61,962 bases of DNA from Sphingobacterium alimentarium (GCF_004342685.1 NZ_SMBZ01000012.1:1-61962), one strand, 5' to 3'; positions 45,904-53,881 are shown, counted from the first letter of the stretch. A program made the numbers and translations. The notes: generated from the sequence alone by a model not told the origin.

Positions 45904-46350
45904 TTATATAAACTTCTTGTAAAGCAGGAATTCTTTATCAGGTTCCTGCAACTCAAAGCCTAAATGTTGATAGAGCTTTTGCGCTACGAAATTATCAACT
46001 TGGGTTTCTAACTGTACAAAATTTGCGTCGTTGGATTTAGCAAATTCAATAACTTTATTTATTAACTGAGTAGCTACTCCAGTTTTTCTATATTCTTCTA
46101 GCACGAATAAATCATTCAAAATCCAGTTTTTGACCATTCGTGCTGAAGAATATGTTGGGTAGAGCTGTGTGAACCCTACCGCAATATTTTTATCGTAATA
46201 GATATAAATAACAGATTCTTGATTTTTGATACGTTCAGATAAGAATTGCTCAGCCCCTTTTAAATCGGAATCTTTCTTATAAAAGATTCTATATTTATCG
46301 AATAGGCCTACTAAATCAGGTAAATTATCTAATGTACCAAAAGAAATCAT
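45904..46350 (-). CDS. GNAT acetyltransferase within the arginine cluster
   Basis: A 148-residue single-domain GNAT protein. The acetyl-CoA binding loop is in LEEYRKTGVATQLI (Q/RxxGxG/A type), followed by the typical QKLYQHLGF C-terminal motif. The start codon overlaps the argG stop by one base (TAATG), so translation is coupled, and argC follows after 15 bases. The position suggests a part in arginine metabolism, but generic GNAT enzymes acetylate many amines. Substrate unknown. Confidence 0.85.
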   Translation of the reverse strand: MISFGTLDNLPDLVGLFDKYRIFYKKDSDLKGAEQFLSERIKNQESVIYIYYDKNIAVGFTQLYPTYSSARMVKNWILNDLFVLEEYRKTGVATQLINKVIEFAKSNDANFVQLETQVDNFVAQKLYQHLGFELQEPDKEFLLYKKFI

Positions 46351-47537
46351 TAACCTTTGCTATTTACTTTGTGCCAGATGATCGTTTGGTTTCCGAAGAT
46401 TTTTGAGAATCCTTTTACGTCATCTCCTGTGTAACCTTCGTTCATCTCACCGTAGCTACCAAATTTATTATTCATCAAATCGTGCTCCGATTCTATACCT
46501 ACAATCACAAAACGGTATGGGTGCAATTCCACAATAACGCGACCTGTTACGGTTTCTTGAGATGAAGACAAAAATGCTTCGATATCACGCATTACTGGAT
46601 CGTGCATTTGACCTTCGTGCATCCAGTTTCCGTAGAAACCAGCGATCTGGTCTTTCCAAGCCAATTGCCATTTCGTAAGTGTATGTTTCTCTAAAGTATG
46701 GTGTGCTTTCACTAGGATAATCGGAGCAGCAGCCTCAAAACCTACACGTCCTTTGATACCGATAATCGTATCTCCTACGTGAATGTCACGACCAATACCG
46801 TAAGGCTGTGCTAAATCTTGTAATTGCTGAATAACTTTAACGGCACCAATTTTTTCACCATTTAACGCTACAGGTTCACCTTTTTCGAAATCAATAGTTA
46901 CCGTTTGCGGCTCTGTAGAAGTCGCAGCTGTAGGCCAAGCGGATTCTGGCAAGTATTGGTTGGATGTCAATGTCTCCGCACCACCTACTGAAGTACCCCA
47001 AAGTCCTTTATTGATCGAATATTTAGCCTTTTCAGCGCTATATGGAAAACCATGCTGTGCTAAATAGTCAATTTCTGCCTCACGCGATAATTTAAGATCG
47101 CGGATTGGCGTAATAATTTCAACACCCGGAATCAAAGTGTTAAAAATCATATCAAAACGAACTTGATCATTACCCGCTCCTGTAGAACCGTGTGCTACAG
47201 ACTCTGCACCAATTTTCTTCGCATAGTTGGCAATAGCCGTAGCTTGACAAACACGCTCAGCAGATACAGACAATGGATAGGTAGCATTTTTCAATACATT
47301 ACCAAAGATCAAATATTTAATAGTATCGCGGTAGTAGTTTTCAGTCTCGTCTATTGTAGTATGTGATTTTACACCCAACTCATACGCACGAGCCTCGATA
47401 TTCTTGATTTCTTCAGCCGAGAAACCACCTGTATTAACGACTACAGAGTGTACTTCTAAGCCCAAATCTTTGGATAGATAAATACAACAAAACGATGTAT
47501 CTAGACCACCACTAAATGCTAAAACTACTTTTTTCAT
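46350..47537 (-). CDS. argG: Argininosuccinate synthase
   Basis: Joins citrulline and aspartate with ATP to argininosuccinate. The 395-residue protein has the PP-loop LAFSGGLDTSFCC at the N-terminus, SVAHGSTGAGNDQVRFD for citrulline binding, and NKGLWGTSVGGAE. Length is normal. It is the second gene of the cluster, 56 bases after the first GNAT gene, and its stop overlaps the start of the second GNAT gene. Confidence 0.95.
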   Translation of the reverse strand: MKKVVLAFSGGLDTSFCCIYLSKDLGLEVHSVVVNTGGFSAEEIKNIEARAYELGVKSHTTIDETENYYRDTIKYLIFGNVLKNATYPLSVSAERVCQATAIANYAKKIGAESVAHGSTGAGNDQVRFDMIFNTLIPGVEIITPIRDLKLSREAEIDYLAQHGFPYSAEKAKYSINKGLWGTSVGGAETLTSNQYLPESAWPTAATSTEPQTVTIDFEKGEPVALNGEKIGAVKVIQQLQDLAQPYGIGRDIHVGDTIIGIKGRVGFEAAAPIILVKAHHTLEKHTLTKWQLAWKDQIAGFYGNWMHEGQMHDPVMRDIEAFLSSSQETVTGRVIVELHPYRFVIVGIESEHDLMNNKFGSYGEMNEGYTGDDVKGFSKIFGNQTIIWHKVNSKG

Positions 47538-47593
47538 TCTTTTATGCTATATTTTAGAGTAATAAGCTTTATTCCTAAAGCTTTACAAATGTA

Positions 47594-48313
47594 CTAATTA
47601 TAATTCTTTGCTGTTTTCACGCTAACTGGAAATACCGTAGCAATAATCTTTTTCGTACTGCCCCACAGTTTTGCTTCAATACGCTTCAGCAAGGATTGTT
47701 TTTTCGAAATTCTTTCCAAACGTTCTTTAGCTTCTGCTCTTCGCTTCAATCGCTCTTGTAGTTCTTTGGCCTTTTCCTCCGGATCCCACAGCATAGCCGT
47801 ACACATACAGTTTTTGCGCTCCTTGCTCACCAAGATATCATAGTTGATACAGCTTTTGCAGCCTGCCCAAAACTCCTCATCTTGTGTCAATTCCGAATAC
47901 GTAACAGGCTCATAGCCCAATTCGGAGTTAATCTTCATTACCGCCAACCCCGTAGTCAATCCAAAAATCTTAGCCTTCGGATATTTCTCGTGCGAAAGTT
48001 CGAAAACACGTTTCTTAATCGCTTTTGCTAGACCGACTTTACGAAATTCAGGACTTACGATAAGACCAGAATTGGCCACATAATCCCCATGCGACCAGGT
48101 TTCGATATAGCAAAACCCTGCCCAGCGACCATCCTTGTGTAAAGCAATGACCGCTTTTCCTTCTACGATCTTATTAGCGATATACTCCGGCTTACGTCTG
48201 GCAATACCTGTTCCACGTGCCTTTGCAGACTCAAACATTTCGCTACAGATTGCTTCAGCATGTACTACGTGTTCAGCTGTCGCAGGAATAATTAAAAAAT
48301 CTGAAATTGTCAT
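47594..48313 (-). CDS. GNAT acyltransferase heading the arginine cluster
   Basis: A 239-residue protein. The first about 145 residues form a GNAT fold with the CoA-binding segment VSPEFRKVGLAKAIKK. After it comes a cysteine pattern, C152-x2-C155 and C169-x-C171, that could hold a zinc ion, then a basic, charged C-terminal extension (about 180-239) that looks helical. Proteins of this kind head arginine operons in Bacteroidetes, which usually lack a classical ArgA. It may therefore make N-acetyl- or N-succinyl-glutamate; this is an inference. The start codon lies in a 12-bp palindrome CATCTTAAGATG (48311-48322). A structured RNA-like region lies upstream. Confidence 0.8.
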   Translation of the reverse strand: MTISDFLIIPATAEHVVHAEAICSEMFESAKARGTGIARRKPEYIANKIVEGKAVIALHKDGRWAGFCYIETWSHGDYVANSGLIVSPEFRKVGLAKAIKKRVFELSHEKYPKAKIFGLTTGLAVMKINSELGYEPVTYSELTQDEEFWAGCKSCINYDILVSKERKNCMCTAMLWDPEEKAKELQERLKRRAEAKERLERISKKQSLLKRIEAKLWGSTKKIIATVFPVSVKTAKNYN

Positions 48314-48378
48314 CTTAAGATGTCGACCTAATAATTAACGCACTGATGTGCAAATAATAAAATAACTAAGGGTAAATA

Positions 48379-48597
48379 AATTCGTAGAGCTACACGAATT
48401 CTAATGAAACGAATGTGCTCTGCCTCTGGAATCAAGCTCGAGGCAGAATAGGTCGTCGAAATCGCAGAATTGGACAATTCAACCTAGTGAAAGAGGCAAT
48501 TAGCAACTGCACAAGCTTGTTGAAAGCTTGTCTTTGGGTTGTGCTATTGGCTCTTGTACAATACATTGTATTTAATGTTTTCTTTCTTAAAATCTGA
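48379..48597 (-). ncRNA. Candidate structured RNA (sRNA or arginine leader)
   Basis: About 215 bases without a gene form tightly packed stem-loops on the minus strand. Main elements: an imperfect hairpin from 48555 to 48491 whose ends pair AAGAG/CTCTT and whose tip pairs ACAAGCTT/AAGCTTGT; a TAGGT/ACCTA-closed arm (48486-48449) with inner GAATTG/CAATTC; CTGCCTC/GAGGCAG (48446-48420); and a last hairpin AATTCGT/ACGAATT (48400-48379) followed by TTTATTTA. A promoter box TACTTTTG sits 6 bases upstream. It is either a free small RNA or the leader of the arginine cluster (GNAT start at 48313). I do not recognise a known family. Confidence 0.5.
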
Positions 48598-48602
48598 CAG
48601 CG

Positions 48603-48610
48603 CAAAAGTA
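48603..48610 (-). promoter_or_regulatory. -7 box of the structured RNA locus
   Basis: On the minus strand TACTTTTG fits TAnnTTTG exactly; a TTG lies about 22 bases further upstream. Transcription would begin near 48597 and run left through the stem-loops. Confidence 0.5.
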
Positions 48611-48782
48611 TTAAATTATTTTTTTGTTTATGCAATTGAATTGTTGTTTTTTTCAAAAAAATAAAACACCCTTTCAGCAATTCCGCTAATATGTCAATAA
48701 GACTTACTATTCGTTGAAATGTTTAAAATCATTTTTACCCATCATATTCCTATCACATTTTCATTCAATATACTTACTTGAT

Positions 48783-48813
48783 TTTGTTTATCCTATTAAA
48801 TACTCTAATTTTG
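48783..48813 (+). promoter_or_regulatory. Full Bacteroidetes promoter of the small membrane gene
   Basis: TTTG at 48783-48786 and TAATTTTG at 48806-48813 are separated by 19 bases, the full consensus of the Bacteroidetes housekeeping sigma factor. The ATG follows 25 bases later. Confidence 0.75.
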
Positions 48814-48838
48814 TGGTATTGACAATAAATTAAAAATC

Positions 48839-49066
48839 ATGGTTGGTCCAAGCATTATATTTTACATCATTTTCGCTATTCCCTATATCTTCGTTATGTA
48901 CTGGTTAGTAAAGCAAGATAAGCGCAAATATGCTTGGGGACTATCTGTAGTCACCGTAATCGCCATAGTAGCGATTTATGTGTCGCAAAAAGCCAGCAAA
49001 AACGCCATCGAAAACTACAAGCAACATCAGATCGACGCCCGAGAAGCAGAGAAAGAGCTACAATAG
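48839..49066 (+). CDS. Small two-helix membrane protein, 75 aa
   Basis: Two hydrophobic segments (IIFYIIFAIPYIFVMYWLV, about 6-24, and WGLSVVTVIAIVAIYVS, about 33-49) are joined by a basic loop KQDKRKY, followed by a charged, helical C-terminal tail (KNAIENYKQHQIDAREAEKE). I do not recognise a family. A full consensus promoter in front of the ATG supports a true gene. The function is unknown. Downstream is the porin gene, which has its own promoter. Confidence 0.7.
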   Translation: MVGPSIIFYIIFAIPYIFVMYWLVKQDKRKYAWGLSVVTVIAIVAIYVSQKASKNAIENYKQHQIDAREAEKELQ

Positions 49067-49164
49067 CAATTAAATCGTTAAGTTCTCGACAAGAAGAAGC
49101 CCATTATTGGTGTTAAGAAATTGTTACTTATTTAAAATTCTCAAGTTTTTACAGAATGTAAGTA

Positions 49165-49172
49165 TATATTTG
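49165..49172 (+). promoter_or_regulatory. -7 box of the porin gene
   Basis: TATATTTG, an exact TAnnTTTG match, 74 bases before the ATG; the message would have a leader of about 70 bases. Confidence 0.5.
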
Positions 49173-49246
49173 TGTTAAGTTAAAATTAAATTTAACAGCA
49201 TACACTTACAATGAAACAAGTTAGAATATAAACTTAACTATCTAAG

Positions 49247-50449
49247 ATGAAGCTTAACATGGTACATGCTGCAGCTGCAGCATTTATTTTATTTGTATCC
49301 AGCTCTGTGCAAGCACAGGAGCGCGATGACCGTGCCACTATTCTGAATTTCAAAGGCATTCAATATACCTCCCAAGACTCCTTATTCTATACCAACTTTA
49401 GATTTCGTATGCAAAACCGTCTAGGTTTCAGCAACGTAATAGACAATGAGGATAATGGTAAATTTGACGCACGAATCCGCCGCCTGCGTATGCGGATGGA
49501 TGGGTACATTTACACACCGAAAATCTCGTACTCCGTACAATTGGCTTTCACACGTGGCGATCAAGATTATGACGATACAGGTATCGCCAATATCGTCCGA
49601 GATGCAGTCGTATTTTATAATTTTTCGGATGATTTTTATATTTCATTCGGTCAAAATAAATTACCAGGCAACAGACAACGGGTGAATTCCTCTGGACAGC
49701 TCCAATTTGCGGATCGTTCTTTGGTAAACAGCAATTTTACTGTGGATCGTGATTTTGGTGTTACGCTCAATCTAAGCAAGAAAATTGGTAGTATGCCCTT
49801 CAATGCCAAAGCAGCTATCTCGACGGGTGAAGGAAGACCTGCCCTATCGACGGACGATGGCCTAGCCTATACCGGAAGAATTGAATTTTTGCCTTTGGGT
49901 GAATTTGAAAATTCAGGCGATTATTCGGAAGGAGACCTAGAACGAGAGGAAAAACCTAAACTTTCTATTGGCGGCGGCTACAGCTATAATGACCGGACCA
50001 TTCGCGAAGGTGGACAATTGGGCAAGTATGTTTTAAATCCCTTCACCCTCAAAACAGGTTTTGCGGACGCCATATTCAAATACCAAGGGTTTGCCTATCA
50101 AGTTGAATATATGCGTCGTGATGTAGACAATCCGCTGAATGTCCTGGAAGAGGATCCATCGGAGCAAACCTATGCGTACAAAGGTTGGGGTGTGAATCAA
50201 CAGACTTCCTACTTACTGAATAAAGGATATGAAGTAGCTGCCCGCTACACGTACGTAAAACCACATCAGCAAATTGCCTCCTTCGAGAATCAAACTGAAG
50301 TCCTTGAAATGGGATTGACAAAATACATGAAAGCCCATCGGTTGAAATTTCAGCTAAATGCGAATTATACGGTGAAAGATGGTATCTATTCGAACACGCA
50401 TAATAAAAACGCTTGGGGCGGGATGTTCCAAGTTGAATTAGGTATCTAG
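49247..50449 (+). CDS. Porin O/P (phosphate-selective porin) family protein
   Basis: A 400-residue outer-membrane protein with a signal peptide ending VQAQ. It resembles the OprO/OprP family (Porin_O_P): FRFRMQNRLGFSNV, ARIRRLRMRMDGYIY, ISFGQNKLPGNRQRVNS and the final strand MFQVELGI, giving a 16-strand barrel. OprP-type porins take up phosphate, but the Lys/Arg channel residues cannot be checked by eye, and many Bacteroidetes members are only general anion porins. It is a single gene with its own promoter and terminator. Confidence 0.83.
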   Translation: MKLNMVHAAAAAFILFVSSSVQAQERDDRATILNFKGIQYTSQDSLFYTNFRFRMQNRLGFSNVIDNEDNGKFDARIRRLRMRMDGYIYTPKISYSVQLAFTRGDQDYDDTGIANIVRDAVVFYNFSDDFYISFGQNKLPGNRQRVNSSGQLQFADRSLVNSNFTVDRDFGVTLNLSKKIGSMPFNAKAAISTGEGRPALSTDDGLAYTGRIEFLPLGEFENSGDYSEGDLEREEKPKLSIGGGYSYNDRTIREGGQLGKYVLNPFTLKTGFADAIFKYQGFAYQVEYMRRDVDNPLNVLEEDPSEQTYAYKGWGVNQQTSYLLNKGYEVAARYTYVKPHQQIASFENQTEVLEMGLTKYMKAHRLKFQLNANYTVKDGIYSNTHNKNAWGGMFQVELGI

Positions 50450-50471
50450 CCAACATAAAAATATTGTTTGC

Positions 50472-50506
50472 CAAAGGTGATTCTATGAAGGATCACCTTT
50501 TTTGAT
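50472..50506 (+). terminator. Intrinsic terminator of the porin gene
   Basis: AAAGGTGAT pairs with ATCACCTTT around a ten-base loop and ends in TTTT. Confidence 0.8.
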
Positions 50507-50559
50507 TTTATGTAATTTTTTCCGGGAGCGATTATGGAATGTGTTAGATTTCTGCATCC

Positions 50560-50588
50560 ATCCTTAAAGAATACTTATCTTTAAGGAT
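50560..50588. promoter_or_regulatory. Inverted repeat over the lpxB promoter
   Basis: Arms ATCCTTAAAG and CTTTAAGGAT (10 bp, perfect) with a 9-base spacer. The right arm overlaps a TATCTTTA box, a near match to TAnnTTTG, 25 bases before the lpxB ATG. A regulator bound here would block the promoter; alternatively it forms an RNA hairpin if transcription starts further up. Confidence 0.45.
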
Positions 50589-50604
50589 TCAAAAGGAGAT
50601 ATAC

Positions 50605-51717
50605 ATGAAATACTATATTGTAGCAGGAGAAACATCAGGAGATTTGCATGGCGCTAATTTGATCAAAGCATTAAAAATTGAAGATCAGCAGGCTGATTTT
50701 AGAATAGTAGGCGGCAATCAGATGCAAGAAGCATCCGGTCAGACTCCTTTGATTCACACTTCTCAAATGGCTTTTATGGGCTTTGTAGAAGTACTCAAAA
50801 ATCTAAAAACCATCTCTAGAAACCTCAAATCTGTAAAAGAAGATATCTTAAAATATCGTCCTGATACCATAATCTTGATTGATTTCCCGGGCTTCAACCT
50901 GAAAATCGCTTCATTCGCTAAGCAACAAGGTATTAAAGTATGCTATTATATTTCTCCCAAAATATGGGCATGGAACCAAAGTCGTGTTCACAAAATCAAA
51001 AAAGTAGTCGACCATATGTTTTGCATTCTTCCTTTTGAAGTTGATTTCTACAAGCGTTTCGGAATGAAGGTGGATTATGTCGGCAACCCATTACTGGATG
51101 CGATTTCGGATTACAGGTTTAATCCGAATTTCAGGCAGGACAACAACCTTTCAGAGGAACCAATCATTGCTTTACTTCCAGGCAGTCGCAAGATGGAAAT
51201 CGATGAAATACTTCCCGAAATGGTGGAATTGAGTTTTTCATTTCCAAAACATCAGTTGGTCATCGCGGGTGCCCCTAATTTTGACAAAGCCTACTACGAA
51301 AAATATATCGGCAATCTGGATATACCCATTGTTTTTGATCAGACCTATGATTTGCTTCGCAATGCCGAAGTAGCTGTCGTGACAAGCGGCACAGCCACCT
51401 TAGAAACGGGAATTTTGAAAGTTCCTCAGGTTGTAGTTTACAAAGCAAACCCGATTTCGGTGTGGATAGCGCGAAAACTTATTAAAGTCAAATTTATTTC
51501 CTTAGTAAACCTTATCAATGATTATTTGTCTGTAATTGAGTTGATACAAGAGAATTGTACGACAAGCGATATCAAGGAAGAGGTAGGGAAAATAATAATG
51601 GATGCGGAACATCGTGCAAGTATAATGGAGAATTATGATGTTCTTGCAGAAAAACTTGGAGAACCTGGCGCATCCTCCCGTACGGCAAAACTTATCGTAC
51701 GCTATTTACAAGAATAA
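50605..51717 (+). CDS. lpxB: Lipid-A-disaccharide synthase
   Basis: Glycosyltransferase (GT19) at the inner face of the inner membrane that joins UDP-2,3-diacylglucosamine and lipid X to make the lipid A disaccharide. The 370-residue protein begins YYIVAGETSGDLHGANLI and has FPGFNLKIASFAK, YYISPKIWAWNQSR and VVTSGTATLETG, all LpxB signatures. An unusually strong Shine-Dalgarno sequence (AAAAGGAGATATAC) precedes the ATG. An inverted repeat overlaps its promoter. The next gene, for an exported protein, starts 16 bases after the stop. Confidence 0.95.
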   Translation: MKYYIVAGETSGDLHGANLIKALKIEDQQADFRIVGGNQMQEASGQTPLIHTSQMAFMGFVEVLKNLKTISRNLKSVKEDILKYRPDTIILIDFPGFNLKIASFAKQQGIKVCYYISPKIWAWNQSRVHKIKKVVDHMFCILPFEVDFYKRFGMKVDYVGNPLLDAISDYRFNPNFRQDNNLSEEPIIALLPGSRKMEIDEILPEMVELSFSFPKHQLVIAGAPNFDKAYYEKYIGNLDIPIVFDQTYDLLRNAEVAVVTSGTATLETGILKVPQVVVYKANPISVWIARKLIKVKFISLVNLINDYLSVIELIQENCTTSDIKEEVGKIIMDAEHRASIMENYDVLAEKLGEPGASSRTAKLIVRYLQE

Positions 51718-51733
51718 AACAAAGGAGCTCATT

Positions 51734-52372
51734 ATGAGATTTAGCACAATAATAGGATTACTGTTTTCATGGATTGCAATGACAGCCTCTGTACATGCTC
51801 AGAGCAACGAGATAAAAATATCAAAATTAGTCTTGGACAAAAAGCAAAAAGAAGTTTTTGACAGTAGAGATTCATCGGTAGTTATTCACATTGACACCTT
51901 AATCATGAAAGACCGTTCTTCGTTGCAGTTTTATGGTAAAAAAGATGTGAAAATCACTGTTAATCACGCTGAAATAGGCGATAGAGCATTTATTAGCGGG
52001 GTAGCGGGTAAGAACAATGCTTCTAATTTTGATTTAGATTTCAACTTCCAAAAATTAGGATCACTTTTTATTGTTGCCAAGGGAATGGATGCGACGAATG
52101 GATTTAGAACTCATCCCAATGGTGATGCCGGTGATATCAATTTAAAATACGACGGTAATGGTATTCATCCCCAGACCACCGACAAAAAAGCAAAAAATTA
52201 TTTACATACAGACACCACCCCGGGCGGCTTGAGAGTGGTGGCAGCATCTGATTTGAGAAATATTTATGATCAAATCCGCAGCAGTGCTCCGGGACTCCGA
52301 GGTGTACCACAAGGTCAGATCTATTCAGGATCTCCAGGGCGTGAGGGCAAAGTCAGCATCTCAGCAAAATAA
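51734..52372 (+). CDS. Exported protein of unknown function after lpxB
   Basis: A 212-residue protein with a clear signal peptide (LLFSWIAMTASVHAQ, cleaved after AQ). I do not recognise a domain. The mature part has alternating short hydrophobic strands with Gly/Asn/Asp turns (for example SSLQFYGKKDVKITVNHAEI), suggesting a beta-rich or beta-helix fold, and a Gly/Pro-rich end (APGLRGVPQGQIYSGSPGREG). A longer frame overlaps the end of lpxB, but the ATG at 51734 has a Shine-Dalgarno sequence AAAGGAG and the signal peptide. Co-transcription with lpxB suggests an envelope role. Confidence 0.75.
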   Translation: MRFSTIIGLLFSWIAMTASVHAQSNEIKISKLVLDKKQKEVFDSRDSSVVIHIDTLIMKDRSSLQFYGKKDVKITVNHAEIGDRAFISGVAGKNNASNFDLDFNFQKLGSLFIVAKGMDATNGFRTHPNGDAGDINLKYDGNGIHPQTTDKKAKNYLHTDTTPGGLRVVAASDLRNIYDQIRSSAPGLRGVPQGQIYSGSPGREGKVSISAK

Positions 52373-52373
52373 A

Positions 52374-52407
52374 CACAAAAACCTTCCGATTGGAAGGTTT
52401 TTGTGTT
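52374..52407. terminator. Bidirectional terminator after the exported protein
   Basis: ACAAAAACCTTCC pairs with GGAAGGTTTTTGT around a GATT loop, flanked by A and T runs, between convergent genes. Confidence 0.87.
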
Positions 52408-52421
52408 TTTAGCATCGCCTA

Positions 52422-53231
52422 TTAGAACTCATATGTGTATATCGCTATCAGCGGTAAATGGTCAGAAGCATACTCTCCTTCCATAGCGGTAGCATATTGA
52501 AACTTAAATTGACTTGTAGCCAATTTATTATGTGCCACAAAATCAATCGCTCGTGCCGGATTTTTCACTGGGATAGTAAGGGGACACTCTTCCATACATG
52601 ACAAGGTAAACTCTTTTTTCAAAGTGAGCATTTCAGCGGAATGAGGTTGTGCATTATAATCTCCTCCTATAAATAAGGGTTTATTGAGCTTTTGACTTAA
52701 TTCATTCAAATGTATCACCTGTGCCATGCGGTTTTCGGCGTTCAGGTCCAGATGCGTTGAAGCAAATTCTATAGATTTATCTCCCGGCAAATTTACCGTT
52801 GCTAATGCTATACTTCGTTGCTCTCCAGAAGTCGGCATAGGAAGAAGTTCATTGCGCGTATTACTCAAAGGGTACTTACTTAATATTGCTACACCATATT
52901 CTCCCCCACTATAATCGATAGATTTGGAAAAATAAAAATGCATATCTAGCAATTTAGCGAGTTCTTCGGCTTGATGCGTATTTCCCGAACGGGGTACATT
53001 TACATCTATTTCTTGCAAAGCCACGAGTGCAGCACCGCTTTTTTTGATTACATCGGCTATATCTTGTAGATTCACCACATCCGATTTGTCAGGCGCACCG
53101 TGATGAATATTATACGTCAAAGTGATTAAACTTTTAGTCGAAGATTTCGGTTTTTCAGACTTCGTCTGCATACTACTCAGCATGACTATAGATAACATAC
53201 AGAGCAAAAAATTAAAAAAACGGTAATGCAT
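52422..53231 (-). CDS. Exported endonuclease/exonuclease/phosphatase protein
   Basis: A 269-residue hydrolase of the DNase I / sphingomyelinase-like (EEP) superfamily. The hydrophobic N-terminus suggests export. Metal and catalytic motifs are in order: TYNIHHG, ALQEIDV (Glu), FASTHLDLN (His), FIGGDYNAQP (Asp-x-Asn), AIDFV, and ASDHLPLIAIY (Asp-His). Members cleave nucleic acids, phosphoinositides or sphingolipids. The substrate here is unknown. The lone gene converges on the lpxB unit and ends at the shared terminator. Confidence 0.87.
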   Translation of the reverse strand: MHYRFFNFLLCMLSIVMLSSMQTKSEKPKSSTKSLITLTYNIHHGAPDKSDVVNLQDIADVIKKSGAALVALQEIDVNVPRSGNTHQAEELAKLLDMHFYFSKSIDYSGGEYGVAILSKYPLSNTRNELLPMPTSGEQRSIALATVNLPGDKSIEFASTHLDLNAENRMAQVIHLNELSQKLNKPLFIGGDYNAQPHSAEMLTLKKEFTLSCMEECPLTIPVKNPARAIDFVAHNKLATSQFKFQYATAMEGEYASDHLPLIAIYTYEF

Positions 53232-53316
53232 AATACAACAGATTATAGTGTTTCAATTATTTAAATCGCTTAACCAAACTTACAAAGTCTAATGTTAACT
53301 TAAAAACACAAAATAG

Positions 53317-53349
53317 ATTGTACGAAAGATAATACAATGCTTAATTTTG
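53317..53349 (+). promoter_or_regulatory. Promoter of the FUSC-like gene
   Basis: TAATTTTG at 53342-53349 with ATTG 21 bases upstream, close to the full TTTG/TAnnTTTG consensus. The ATG follows 22 bases after. Confidence 0.6.
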
Positions 53350-53371
53350 TAGCTCAAAATCAACACCGTTA

Positions 53372-53881
53372 ATGCTTGACCCTATACTAAAAAGAATTGC
53401 TTCCTCGCCTGTATTAATTTATATCCTTCGATGTTGTATCGGTTTTTTAATTGGGTATAAACTATACATTACATATCCTGATTTCGAGTTGTTCTGGACA
53501 TTATTATCCATCATATTGGTTATTTCACCGGAAGAAAAAGACACCAGAAGACTGTCTATTGAACGATTCAAATCCAATTTTATCGGCTCTGCAGTTGCAA
53601 TGGTCATGCTTTTATTCTTGGAGCCCAATGTGTACACCATCATTGCCGGTATTTTCGTTACTATTATTGTTTGTCGCTTGTTCAATGTATTGAATATGGC
53701 TCGCGTAGCTTTAGTGGCGTTATTGATTATCATGGTTCAACCGCATCAAACCGGATTTGTTGAAGCCCCTATTTATCGATTCGGTTCGGTGGCAGTAGGC
53801 TGTATTATCGGCTTGTTGATTGTCGTATTGACTTCTATAATTTTTAGACCCCTAAAAAGAAAATTCGGAATACCTTATTAG
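53372..53881 (+). CDS. FUSC-like inner-membrane protein
   Basis: A 169-residue protein with four to five hydrophobic helices (for example IYILRCCIGFLIGYKLYI and FWTLLSIILVISPE) and a basic middle (EEKDTRRLSIERFKSNFIGS), a pattern of the N-terminal half of FUSC family (fusaric acid resistance / aromatic acid exporter) proteins. The soluble half of larger members is absent, so this is a short form, common in Bacteroidetes. The transport role is not shown. The terminator hairpin overlaps the gene end. Confidence 0.7.
   Translation: MLDPILKRIASSPVLIYILRCCIGFLIGYKLYITYPDFELFWTLLSIILVISPEEKDTRRLSIERFKSNFIGSAVAMVMLLFLEPNVYTIIAGIFVTIIVCRLFNVLNMARVALVALLIIMVQPHQTGFVEAPIYRFGSVAVGCIIGLLIVVLTSIIFRPLKRKFGIPY

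Noticed and set aside
48379..48597. Assignment of the structured region to SRP RNA, tmRNA or RNase P RNA
   Set aside because: The SRP GGAAGG-type tetraloop region, the tmRNA TpsiC/CCA end and the RNase P GAGGAAAGTCC core are all absent.
48415..48680. Open frames of 60 and 82 codons on both strands in the gap before the small membrane gene
   Set aside because: They lack coding character, run through the hairpins and have no start signals; structure as RNA explains the region better.
50591..50607. The lpxB ribosome-binding region resembles that of expression vectors (AAGGAGATATACAT)
   Set aside because: The next base pattern differs and the surroundings are native chromosome; the likeness is most likely chance.
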